NCBI RefSeq assembly: GCF_937915125.1
Contig: NZ_CALDMP010000104.1
Coordinates: forward strand, 1 to 14,925
Source: an uncultured Ruminococcus sp.
Lineage (GTDB): Bacteria; Bacillota; Clostridia; Oscillospirales; Ruminococcaceae
Length of the DNA: 14,925 bases
Direction: 5' to 3'
Shown one piece after another: positions 1-7,279 of this stretch (position 1 is its first letter; every line of letters starts with the position of its first letter). The position numbers and the translations under genes were made by a program. The notes under the pieces were generated by a model, which made no database searches, was not told the DNA's origin, and saw only the letters and a list, made by a program, of their open reading frames with translations.

Positions 1-56
1 AAGATGCAAGCATATGACGTACAAAGCCGTCAAGCGCTCTTTGTGCGGTGTTGCCT
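1..56 (+). repeat. 174-bp MITE-like element, copy A (right part only, cut by window edge)
   Basis: The last 56 bases of the repeat family described at 7280-7453, in the same orientation. It contains the ATGCAAGCAT-ATGACGT stretch and ends in the terminal inverted repeat TCTTTGTGCGGTGTTGCCT. The left part lies outside the window. It sits just downstream of the minus-strand serpin gene. Confidence 0.9.
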
Positions 57-87
57 TACCTTTTTTTGCCTATTCTATGCCAGGATA

Positions 88-106
88 CTTTGTACGGTTC
101 TGCCTT
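88..106 (+). repeat. decayed terminus of the 174-bp element family
   Basis: CTTTGTACGGTTCTGCCTT resembles the right terminal repeat TCTTTGTGCGGTGTTGCCT with a few changes. It lies 31 bp beyond the end of copy A. Read on the minus strand, the serpin stop codon TAA runs straight into this terminus (TAAGGCAGAACCG). It is probably a remnant of an older or internally deleted copy; nothing else of the element is visible next to it. Confidence 0.6.
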
Positions 107-1544
107 ATTCATTGACAGAAAGCATCGTACCCATAAACACCGGCAGTGAAGTTTCCGTATCCACAATGCAGTAGACAAACGGTCGGTCGAGAACGACTTC
201 ATGCCCCATGGGTGCACATTCATCAGTCATCATAACAACTGTTGCAGCACCGGCTCTGGTGCCGTTTTCATCCACAGCGATATGCGTTTTGTGCAAAACA
301 TCGCCGATATAGAGCAAACCGGTTGCCGTATCCGCCATGTTGGAGAAATCCGCTGTGGGTTCAAATGCACCGGGCATACCCATTGCTGCAAGGGTATCCT
401 TCAGACTGCTGTCATAGTCACAGCTGAACTTCGGCAGTCCGGTGATAACAGAGATCTGCTCCGGATTTGCCAGAGTCTCATGGAGGGATTCCGGCGTCAG
501 TCCGTCCAGATATTCCGTGACCGTGATCCCCTCATTGGGTAACAATGCCGCAAAGGCATACCGTCCGCCCTCATAATATTTGTAGAATCCGGTGGCGTTT
601 TCATCCTCCAGATAGGTATACTCATCGGAATACATCATTTCCACCGTCTGCGTGCTGCCGTCATAGGCGGTAAACGTCCAGTCGCCGACCTGATCCGCAA
701 AATAAGGGCTCTGCCATTTTGCGTCAAAGGTCACTGCGTTGATCAGACACATGACGGTAGTGGGATCCAGCTCGTTGATCATCCTCGGAATCATGTAATC
801 TGTATTCTTGGCGATCCAGCTGTTGATATCCCGGACCGTACTATCGTCAAAGGGTGCGCTGTATGCAGCCGCACCATAATAGTCAGCGTTGGTTTGCAGG
901 AAATTCTGGGAGACCTGGAGACGCTCTGCATCATCCCGGTACCAGATGGAATTGGCAGTCAGCAGCTTGCAGGAATCGCTGTCCGGCTGAGAGGTACGCT
1001 GCGTATACAGATGCTCGTTCAACTCGTCCAGCGGCAGTCCGCCCAGAGCCGTTTCCATTTCCGCCTTTGTCTCGCCGTTCGCACCATTCGCCGTCATAGC
1101 AAGCGCCTGCATCACAGAATAGGGCGAGATCAGGGTGTTCTTGTCATTTTCCGCTGTATTTTGCAGCAAAGACAGCGCAAAGTCGGTCTGCGCCAGAACA
1201 AAAGCTTCGTCAGCTTCTGCCCCTGCCACATCCCGTGATACCAGATTTTCGAGTAGATCCTGTGCATCAAACGTAATACCCTTTTCCAGCAGAGCCTGTT
1301 TCAGCAGAGACAGATCAAATGCATTGACCGTTTTGTCCTTGTTCATATCCGCCGCCAGCCATTCGTCCTGTGTAAACCGTCTTGTGTTCAGTAGATACCG
1401 CTGCATCAGAACAGCATCCGAAACACTCAGGTTTCCGTCCAGGCTGATATCCCCGGAGGCACCTGCCGCAGCTGCACTGCATACAGGCAGATCGGTGACA
1501 CTCAATACCACTGCAGATAATGCTGCGATCCATTTTTGTTTCAT
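105..1544 (-). CDS. secreted dockerin-containing serpin (serine/cysteine protease inhibitor)
   Basis: A 479-residue protein that should be exported and docked to a cellulosome-type scaffold. Residues 1-24 form a signal peptide (MKQKW, then a hydrophobic run, then an Ala-rich cleavage area). Residues 31-88 are a type I dockerin with two calcium loops, D32-x3-D36-G-x5-D43 and D66-x3-D70-x6-D77. From about residue 110 to the end is a serpin fold, seen in NTLISPYSVMQALAM, the LPKF segment, a DVLHKTHI segment and the final DRPFVY...FMGT. The hinge (E426, then GTRAGAAT) has small residues as in inhibitory serpins, so the protein is probably a true suicide inhibitor. The scissile bond is near E442-C443-A444, but the loop is about two residues longer than in alpha-1-antitrypsin, so P1 is uncertain. 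The start at 1544 was chosen over an upstream in-frame ATG because of a strong ribosome site and because the signal peptide begins there. Dockerin-serpins are known from cellulosome producers; the target protease is unknown. Confidence 0.93.
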   Translation of the reverse strand: MKQKWIAALSAVVLSVTDLPVCSAAAAGASGDISLDGNLSVSDAVLMQRYLLNTRRFTQDEWLAADMNKDKTVNAFDLSLLKQALLEKGITFDAQDLLENLVSRDVAGAEADEAFVLAQTDFALSLLQNTAENDKNTLISPYSVMQALAMTANGANGETKAEMETALGGLPLDELNEHLYTQRTSQPDSDSCKLLTANSIWYRDDAERLQVSQNFLQTNADYYGAAAYSAPFDDSTVRDINSWIAKNTDYMIPRMINELDPTTVMCLINAVTFDAKWQSPYFADQVGDWTFTAYDGSTQTVEMMYSDEYTYLEDENATGFYKYYEGGRYAFAALLPNEGITVTEYLDGLTPESLHETLANPEQISVITGLPKFSCDYDSSLKDTLAAMGMPGAFEPTADFSNMADTATGLLYIGDVLHKTHIAVDENGTRAGAATVVMMTDECAPMGHEVVLDRPFVYCIVDTETSLPVFMGTMLSVNE

Positions 1545-1550
1545 AAAAAT

Positions 1551-1556
1551 CCTCCT
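1551..1556 (-). promoter_or_regulatory. ribosome binding site fixing the serpin start
   Basis: On the minus strand AGGAGG lies six bases before the ATG at 1544-1542. The reading frame stays open 69 bases further upstream, but that longer version has no comparable site and would place extra residues before the signal peptide. Confidence 0.85.
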
Positions 1557-1607
1557 TCTTGTCTCATACATCAATTCTGCCGTGAGAAACCACGGCGTTT
1601 GTCCTTT

Positions 1608-1655
1608 AGGCAATACCGCGCCAAAAACATCTGACGACCTCGCACGATAGTGCCT
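1608..1655 (+). repeat. internally deleted remnant of the 174-bp element
   Basis: Starts AGGCAATACCGCGC and ends AGTGCCT, matching the two ends of the family, with a short middle containing CATCTGACGA. Only 48 bp remain. It lies in the upstream region of the serpin gene, about 64 bp before the start codon. The internal match is weak, so the right boundary is approximate. Confidence 0.6.
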
Positions 1656-1942
1656 TCACTTTGTTATACGAAGTTAGGGGAAGAAATTGCGAATTTTATT
1701 GTAAATATTTTGTAAATAAAAAAGAGGAGAGTTACTTTTCCGGTTCAGCGTTTGCCAAAGGATACTGTCTGTACGTCCTGCATCCAATCTTTCTTGAGCA
1801 TCCTGCCAGTGTTCTGCCCCGGACAGTTCTGCTTCACGGTGCGCTTCGAGTGTACCTTTTTCATTTTTACTGCATCTGCATGACCCATCCATCAGCATAA
1901 CTGCAGCAGATCTACATACAATAGTGCCATGTGCTGAGGATC
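1656..1942. other. gene-free stretch, partly AT-rich; no recognisable gene
   Basis: The part near 1680-1725 is strongly AT-rich (runs such as TTTTATTGTAAATATTTTG) and may hold the serpin promoter on the minus strand, but I found no convincing -35/-10 pair. Short open frames exist on both strands (1661-1900 plus, 1674-1898 minus). Neither shows a family motif or a ribosome site. The right part may be further decayed sequence of the antiterminator remnant that follows. Confidence 0.5.
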
Positions 1943-2328
1943 ATTTTTGCCAGCCAATTTGTTCAGCATTCACAAAATCCCAATCACCGTATTGTCAAAA
2001 AAGTAGAAAACCTGATGTTATGCACAAAAACCATTGACAAACGTCGTGAAATAAAGAATTCAACAGAGATACGGTGTACTTCGAACGCTTTCAGGCGCAC
2101 CTGAAGCATCTCGCCCAGCGACTGTTCCAGAACAAGCCGCTGCCCCAAACACTGAGCAATGACGCTGTTTTCTTCACCATGATCAAGAAAACATGCAACA
2201 CACATTTCAAATGTGCCCAGTGCATCCAGGAATATATCCTGAAAACCTATAAAAAGGATATCAACGATGACGAGTTGATATCCCTCACCATTCACCTGAA
2301 AAAGATCAGTTCCTGTACTGATTTTTGA
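1943..2328 (+). pseudogene. remnant of a BglG/LicT-family transcription antiterminator (PRD region only)
   Basis: Family members bind a leader RNA and block a terminator in front of PTS genes; their two PRD domains are phosphorylated by the PTS. Here only PRD sequence survives, in two frames. Frame one (about 1943-2050) reads FASQFVQH...HRIVKKVENLM, like the end of PRD1 and start of PRD2. Frame two (2050-2328) reads FERFQAHLKHLAQRLF, then KCAQCIQEYILKTY, then DDELISLTIHLKKI, a good match to the PRD2 pattern RF..HLKFFAQRLF...YECA.KI..YI...DE..YLTIHI. A frameshift near 2045-2060 joins them. The N-terminal RNA-binding domain is not detectable and no start codon with a ribosome site is present. 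It ends 252 bp before the EIICBA gene, the usual place for such a regulator. The family call is fairly safe; the exact type (LicT, GlcT or SacY) cannot be told. Confidence 0.75.
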
Positions 2329-2386
2329 GGATATGCCGTTTGCCCTGCCCGGTACCAGCTGTGTGAACTGCATAACGGAAAAATAA

Positions 2387-2560
2387 AGGCAACACCGCGC
2401 AAAGAGCGCCTGACGGCTTTGCACGTCATATGCTTGCATCTTTTCCGTCATATTTCACAAAAATGCTCGTGAATACACAAAGTATTCACTGCGCTTTTTG
2501 TTTCATCTGACGAAAAATCTGACGGCGCATCTGACGCGCAATCTTTGTGCGGTGTTGCCT
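2387..2560 (-). repeat. 174-bp MITE-like element, copy B (complete, inverted)
   Basis: Complete copy in the opposite orientation to copies A, C and D. Ends are AGGCAACACCGCGCAAAGA and TCTTTGTGCGGTGTTGCCT. The flanks both carry AAAATA (2380-2385 and 2561-2566), a possible target duplication offset by one base. It fills most of the gap between the antiterminator remnant and the EIICBA gene and ends 20 bp before that start codon. The central hairpin (arms 2457-2476 and 2482-2501) has five mismatched positions. Any promoter of the PTS operon must lie inside or upstream of it. Confidence 0.93.
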
Positions 2561-2580
2561 AAAATACGGAGGTATCATCT

Positions 2581-4719
2581 ATGAAAGACAAAATTTTCGG
2601 GGTTTTGCAGCGAGTGGGACGCTCCTTCATGCTGCCCATTGCACTCCTTCCCGTTGCCGGTCTGCTGCTTGGCATCGGAAGCTCCTTTACAAACCCCACC
2701 ACACTGGAAACATACGGATTAACTGAGATCATCCGGGAGGGCGGTGTTCTGTACACCATCCTGGACATCATGAGCAAAACAGGCAGCGTTGTCTTTGACA
2801 ATCTGGCATTGCTGTTTGCCATGGGTGTTGCCATTGGTATGGCAAAGAAAGAAAAAGAAGTTGCCGCTCTTTCCGGTGCCATCGGCTACCTGATCATGAA
2901 CACGGCTATCAGTACGCTGATCTCCGCCAAAGGCGGCGTGGAGGCTATGGCTGCAAACTCCACCACCACGACTCTTGGCATCACGACACTCCAGATGGGT
3001 GTGTTCGGCGGTATTATCGTGGGGCTTGGTGTTGCTGCACTGCACAACCGGTTCTACAAAATCCAGCTGCCCCAGGTGTTATCCTTTTTCGGCGGCACAA
3101 GATTTGTGCCCATCATCACCAGCGTAGTATACCTGATTGTGGGTGTCGCCATGTTCTACATCTGGCCTGTGGTTCAGAACGGCATTGCCCATCTGGGTCA
3201 GCTGGTACTGGCATCCGGCTATGCTGGCACATGGATCTATGGTATTATCGAGCGTGCACTGATTCCCTTTGGTCTGCACCATGTATTCTACATGCCCTTC
3301 TGGCAGACTGAACTTGGCGGCTCCATGATCATTGACGGTGTCACCGTACAGGGCGCCCAGAACATCTTCTTTGCAGAGCTGGCTTCCAAATCCACAGAGC
3401 ATTTTTCTGTATCTGCTACCAGATTTATGTCCGGTAAGTTCCCGTTCATGATCTTCGGTCTCCCTGCTGCTGCATTTGCCATGTACAGAGCTGCCCGGCC
3501 GGAAAAGAAAAAGGTAGTAGGCGGTCTGCTCCTCTCTGCTGCACTGACATCTATGCTGACCGGTATCACAGAACCTCTGGAATTCACGTTCCTGTTCGTA
3601 GCACCTGCTATGTATGCGGTACACTGTGTTCTCGCAGGTCTTTCCTACATGCTGATGCACATTTTCAATGTGGGCGTAGGCATGACCTTCTCCGGCGGTG
3701 CCATTGACCTGACCCTGTTCGGTATCCTGCAGGGCAACGAAAAGACAAACTGGATCTGGATCATTATTGTGGGACTGGTCTACGCTGTTGTGTACTACTT
3801 TGTATTCTACTTTATGATCACCAAGTTCAACCTGAAAACACCCGGCAGAGAAGCCGATGATGAAGAAACCAAACTCTATACCCGCAAGGACATGAATGCA
3901 AAAAAAGAAGGCGCTCCAACGAGCTGTGACGGATTCGACAGAGTCAGCGCACTCATCCTGAAAGGTCTGGGCGGCAAATCCAATCTTTCCGATGTAGACT
4001 GCTGTGCAACACGGCTGAGAGTCACTGTGATCCAGCCTGACCTGGTACAGGACAGCCTGCTGAAAGAAAGCGGCGCATCCGGTGTGATCCACAAGGGCAA
4101 TGGCGTACAGGTCATTTATGGACCTCAGGTTTCTGTAGTCAAGTCCAATCTGGAGGATTTCCTGGAAACTCCGGACGCAGACAATGTAGACGCACTGCTG
4201 GGCGGCGAAACTGCGCCGGAATCTGTTCCGGCAGAAGCGCAGGAGAAGCCGGCGAAGCAGGAAACACAGTCTCTTGCCTTGTATGCCCACATGAACGGCA
4301 AGTTTGTCGCACTGGAAGATGTGCAGGACGAAGCCTTTTCTTCCAAGGTACTGGGCGAAGGTGCTGCCATTGCGCCCACAGAGGGCAAGCTTTATGCACC
4401 CTGCGACGGCAAGGTGGACATGGTATTTGACACCAAGCACGCCATCAATCTGGTGTCCAATGAAGGCTGCGAGATCCTGCTCCACATCGGCATTGACACC
4501 GTAAAGCTGAACGGCAAATTCTTCGAAACGCACGTGACAGACGGGCAGGAGATCCACAAGGGCGATCTGCTGATCTCCTTCGACCTGGATGGCATCCGCA
4601 ATGCCGGATACCAGACCACAACCCCCATGATCATCTGCAATACAGATGATTACAACACAGTAGAAGCGATCCATACGGAACAGGTATCCGCTGGCGATAA
4701 ACTGATCGAAATCAAATAA
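2581..4719 (+). CDS. PTS Glc-family permease EIICBA (glucose/maltose type, MalX/MalT-like)
   Basis: A 712-residue membrane permease that imports and phosphorylates a hexose or maltose-type sugar. Domain order is C-B-A. EIIC spans about 1-425, with many hydrophobic segments, the family signature GITEPLEF at 328-335, and LPQVLSFFGGTRFVPII and ATRFMSGKFPF, which resemble the MalX/MalT branch more than classical PtsG. EIIB spans about 445-530 with the phosphorylated cysteine C475 in CCATRLR (a second cysteine, C474, precedes it). After an Ala/Glu/Pro linker, EIIA spans about 565-712 with H620 and the phosphorylated H635 in ILLHIGID, 15 residues apart as in EIIA-Glc. All phosphorylation residues are present, so it should be active. 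ATG is preceded by CGGAGGT. It is first in an operon with HPr, pyrophosphatase and Enzyme I. Substrate (glucose, maltose or N-acetylglucosamine) is not decided by sequence alone. Confidence 0.95.
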   Translation: MKDKIFGVLQRVGRSFMLPIALLPVAGLLLGIGSSFTNPTTLETYGLTEIIREGGVLYTILDIMSKTGSVVFDNLALLFAMGVAIGMAKKEKEVAALSGAIGYLIMNTAISTLISAKGGVEAMAANSTTTTLGITTLQMGVFGGIIVGLGVAALHNRFYKIQLPQVLSFFGGTRFVPIITSVVYLIVGVAMFYIWPVVQNGIAHLGQLVLASGYAGTWIYGIIERALIPFGLHHVFYMPFWQTELGGSMIIDGVTVQGAQNIFFAELASKSTEHFSVSATRFMSGKFPFMIFGLPAAAFAMYRAARPEKKKVVGGLLLSAALTSMLTGITEPLEFTFLFVAPAMYAVHCVLAGLSYMLMHIFNVGVGMTFSGGAIDLTLFGILQGNEKTNWIWIIIVGLVYAVVYYFVFYFMITKFNLKTPGREADDEETKLYTRKDMNAKKEGAPTSCDGFDRVSALILKGLGGKSNLSDVDCCATRLRVTVIQPDLVQDSLLKESGASGVIHKGNGVQVIYGPQVSVVKSNLEDFLETPDADNVDALLGGETAPESVPAEAQEKPAKQETQSLALYAHMNGKFVALEDVQDEAFSSKVLGEGAAIAPTEGKLYAPCDGKVDMVFDTKHAINLVSNEGCEILLHIGIDTVKLNGKFFETHVTDGQEIHKGDLLISFDLDGIRNAGYQTTTPMIICNTDDYNTVEAIHTEQVSAGDKLIEIK

Positions 4720-4746
4720 ACTGAACTTATGAAAGGAAGTATTACA

Positions 4747-5004
4747 ATGAAAACATTTGCTTACACCATCAAGGACGAACTGGGAATCCACGCAAGACCC
4801 GCAGGTATGCTGGCAAAGGCTGCAAAGGCACTGGACAGCGAGATCACCATTACCAAAGGGGACAAGACCGTCGGTGCCACAAAGCTCATGGCACTCATGG
4901 GGCTGGGCGTAAAATGCGGTGACACCATCACTGTTACAGCAAACGGCGGCAATGAAGACGCTGCACTGGAAGAGATCAGAAACTTCCTGGAAGCAAATCT
5001 CTGA
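4747..5004 (+). CDS. ptsH: phosphocarrier protein HPr
   Basis: An 85-residue cytoplasmic protein that carries phosphate from Enzyme I to EIIA. The active histidine is H15 in LGIHARPAGM. The start at 4747 gives H15 the standard number and has AAAGGAAG at a good distance; an in-frame ATG at 4729 lacks such a site. Aligned by position with Bacillus HPr, residue 46 is lysine (ATKLMALMGLG, residues 44-54) instead of the regulatory serine phosphorylated by HPr kinase. The gene sits 27 bp after EIICBA and 32 bp before the pyrophosphatase gene. Confidence 0.97.
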   Translation: MKTFAYTIKDELGIHARPAGMLAKAAKALDSEITITKGDKTVGATKLMALMGLGVKCGDTITVTANGGNEDAALEEIRNFLEANL

Positions 5005-5036
5005 TCTGATTCAGCGGGGACGCAGGAGGTATCACA

Positions 5037-5588
5037 ATGAATATCTGGCATGACATTGACGAAGATCGCATTTTTCCCACAGACTTTATTTCAGTCATTG
5101 AAATTTCCAAAGGCAGCAACATGAAATATGAGCTGGACAAAAAAACAGGGATGCTGTCCCTGGACAGAATCCTGTTCACAGCAACGTATTATCCCATGAA
5201 CTACGGCTTTATTCCGCGCACTTACGGCGACGACAACGACCCGCTGGATGTTCTCCTCCTCTGCTCCCAGCCCATCCAGCCCCTGACGCTGGTCCGGAGC
5301 TATCCCATCGGCGTCATGTATATGGAGGACGGCGGAATGGGCGATGAAAAGATCATTGCCATTCCCTACGGTGATCCCACATACATGGCATACACCGATG
5401 TAAAAGAGCTGCCAAAGCATATTTTTGAAGAACTGAGACACTTTTTCTCCGTTTACAAACAGCTGGAAAGCAAGAAAACAGACGTCCGGGAAATCGGCGG
5501 TCCCATTGAAGCTGTTGCCGTCATTGAAAAGGCAATGGAAAACTACAAGAACAAATTCTGCACCGCTGACAGCACAGAAAGGGGATGA
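5037..5588 (+). CDS. ppa: inorganic pyrophosphatase (family I)
   Basis: A 183-residue soluble enzyme that hydrolyses PPi to two phosphates. The family signature DNDPLDV gives metal ligands D66, D68 and D71. D98, D103 and K105 (MEDGGMGDEK) and Y140-K141 (FFSVYKQLE) match the E. coli catalytic set, as do the E of VIEISKG, KYE and the R of LDR. Length is typical. A strong site, AGGAGGT at 5024-5030, precedes the ATG. It lies between ptsH and ptsI in an otherwise pure PTS operon, 32 bp after ptsH and 5 bp before the chosen ptsI start, so it is almost certainly co-transcribed. That placement is unusual; a link to PPi-forming PEP synthesis (pyruvate phosphate dikinase) is my inference. Confidence 0.96.
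   Translation: MNIWHDIDEDRIFPTDFISVIEISKGSNMKYELDKKTGMLSLDRILFTATYYPMNYGFIPRTYGDDNDPLDVLLLCSQPIQPLTLVRSYPIGVMYMEDGGMGDEKIIAIPYGDPTYMAYTDVKELPKHIFEELRHFFSVYKQLESKKTDVREIGGPIEAVAVIEKAMENYKNKFCTADSTERG
5578..5584 (+). promoter_or_regulatory. ribosome binding site fixing the ptsI start
   Basis: AAAGGGG ends nine bases before the ATG at 5594. An alternative in-frame ATG at 5585 touches this site directly and so would be poorly placed. Confidence 0.7.
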
Positions 5589-5593
5589 GACCT

Positions 5594-7228
5594 ATGGTGA
5601 AATATCAAGGAAAAGGCGTTTACGGCGCAATTGCCATTGGCAGAATTTCTGTCTTCAAACGGCAGGATGTTCAGGTCAAGCGCATGAAAATTGACGACAC
5701 CGCCGGCGAGCTTGCCCGTCTCGAAGCGGCAAAGGAAAAAGCCACTGCCCAGCTTCAGGGCATCTACGAGAAGGCACTGAAAGAAGTGGGCGAAGCCAAC
5801 GCACAGATCTTTGAGATCCACATGATGATGATCGAAGATGACGACTATAACGAAGCTATTACGGAAATGATTCAGGGTCAGAACGTGAATGCAGAGTATG
5901 CAGTGGCAGTCACCGCCGACAACTTTGCCGAGATGTTTTCTTCCATGGACGACAGCTATATGCAGGCAAGAGCCGCAGATGTACGTGACATTTCCAACCG
6001 CATCATTGCGTGTATGAACGACTGCGAAACAGAGCATTCCCTCTCTGGAGAAAAGGTGATCATTTGTGCCGATGATCTGGCACCCAGTGAAACCGTATCC
6101 CTGGACAAGGAACAAGTGCTTGCCTTTGTGACTTCCTACGGCTCGTCCAATTCTCACACGGCGATCCTCGCCAGAAACATGAATATCCCTGCTATCATCG
6201 GACTGGGAGAAGCATTTCTAACAGAGATTCAAGATGGAACAATTGCCATTGCAGACGGATTTACTGGCTCATTTATCGTAGACCCCGATGAGGCGACCCT
6301 GTCCGCATACCGGCAAAAACAGCAGGCAGAGGAAGAAAAGAAAAAGCTGCTCCAGGAGTTGAAAGGGAAAGAGAACATCACTCTGGACGGCAGAAAGATC
6401 AATATCTTCGCCAATATCGGCAGTGTGGACAACATCGGTGCCGTGCTTGTCAACGATGCAGGAGGCATCGGCTTGTTCCGCAGTGAGTTCCTGTATCTGG
6501 AGAATACGGACTACCCCACCGAGGAGGAACAGTTCAAGATTTATAAGCGTGTCCTGGAGAGCATGGCACCCAAAAAAGTCATTATCCGTACCCTGGACAT
6601 CGGTGCAGACAAGCAGGCAGAGTATTTCCATCTGGAAAAAGAGGAAAACCCTGCGCTGGGACTTCGTGCCATCCGTCTGTGCCTGTCACGGCCGGAGATC
6701 TTCCGGGTACAGCTCCGGGCATTGTACCGTGCCTCTGTATACGGCAAGCTTGGCATCATGTTCCCCATGATCACCAGCACCTCTGAACTGGAAGAGATCC
6801 TCGCACTTTGCGATGAAGTAAAGCGAGAACTGGATGCAGATCAGATCGAATATTCCGACAACATTGAACTGGGCATTATGATCGAAACGCCTGCCGCTGC
6901 GCTGATCAGTGACAGACTGGCACCTATGGTGGACTTTTTCAGTGTAGGCACAAACGATTTGACCCAGTATACTTTAGCATGTGACCGGCAGAATCCCCAC
7001 ATCGAGCGGTTCTGCGACACCCATCACGAAGCCATTCTGCGGCTGATCGAACTATCTGCCAAAAACGCCCACGAACACGGCGCATGGATCGGTATCTGCG
7101 GCGAACTGGCAGCAGATACAACGCTGACAGAAACGTTCCTGCGAATGGGCATTGATGAGCTTTCCGTTTCTCCCACTTTTGTTCTGAAAGTAAGAGATGC
7201 TGTGAGAAAGATCAATTTATCTGAATAA
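5594..7228 (+). CDS. ptsI: phosphoenolpyruvate-protein phosphotransferase (PTS Enzyme I)
   Basis: A 544-residue cytoplasmic enzyme that takes phosphate from PEP and passes it to HPr, the first step of the PTS. The swivelling domain carries the active histidine H188 in SSNSHTAILAR (usual form GGRTSHTAI, so N replaces the usual T two residues before H). The C-terminal barrel shows IIRTLDIGADK, the PEP-binding block FFSVGTNDLTQYTLA, and the catalytic cysteine C502 in GICGELA, the same number as in E. coli. Full length for the family. I start at 5594 (MVKYQGKGVYG); the alternative at 5585 adds three residues and overlaps ppa by 4 bp. Last gene of the operon, followed by a hairpin terminator. Confidence 0.96.
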   Translation: MVKYQGKGVYGAIAIGRISVFKRQDVQVKRMKIDDTAGELARLEAAKEKATAQLQGIYEKALKEVGEANAQIFEIHMMMIEDDDYNEAITEMIQGQNVNAEYAVAVTADNFAEMFSSMDDSYMQARAADVRDISNRIIACMNDCETEHSLSGEKVIICADDLAPSETVSLDKEQVLAFVTSYGSSNSHTAILARNMNIPAIIGLGEAFLTEIQDGTIAIADGFTGSFIVDPDEATLSAYRQKQQAEEEKKKLLQELKGKENITLDGRKINIFANIGSVDNIGAVLVNDAGGIGLFRSEFLYLENTDYPTEEEQFKIYKRVLESMAPKKVIIRTLDIGADKQAEYFHLEKEENPALGLRAIRLCLSRPEIFRVQLRALYRASVYGKLGIMFPMITSTSELEEILALCDEVKRELDADQIEYSDNIELGIMIETPAAALISDRLAPMVDFFSVGTNDLTQYTLACDRQNPHIERFCDTHHEAILRLIELSAKNAHEHGAWIGICGELAADTTLTETFLRMGIDELSVSPTFVLKVRDAVRKINLSE

Positions 7229-7231
7229 TAT

Positions 7232-7274
7232 AATCCCCTTGTTCCTGCAAATTGCAGAGCAAGGGGATTTTCAT
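7232..7274 (+). terminator. intrinsic terminator of the PTS operon
   Basis: Arms AATCCCCTTG (7232-7241) and CAAGGGGATT (7260-7269) pair perfectly, with an inner CTGCA/TGCAG stem. The hairpin starts three bases after the ptsI stop and is followed by TTTCATGTTT, a short T-rich tail. Confidence 0.85.
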
Positions 7275-7279
7275 GTTTA

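Noticed and set aside
1135..1650. 171-codon plus-strand frame across the serpin signal peptide and upstream region
   Set aside because: Rich in Ser, Arg and Cys with no motif; it is antisense to the dockerin-serpin and has no ribosome site.
1665..1676. TATACGAAGTTA, identical to 12 of 13 bases of a loxP arm
   Set aside because: No second arm or 8-bp spacer follows, so it is not a recombination site; most likely chance in an AT-rich stretch.
2035..2064. TTGACA followed by AATTCA as a possible promoter of the PTS operon
   Set aside because: It lies inside the antiterminator remnant, the -10 match is poor, and it is over 500 bp from the gene; composition of the remnant explains it.
1984..2451. 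155-codon minus-strand frame over the antiterminator remnant and part of copy B
   Set aside because: The plus strand shows clear PRD motifs; this frame runs into the repeat and has no recognisable content.
3079..4791. 570-codon open frame on the minus strand opposite the EIICBA gene
   Set aside because: It is antisense to a gene with all catalytic residues in place, has no family motif, and its composition (many Cys, His, Gln) is typical of a shadow frame.
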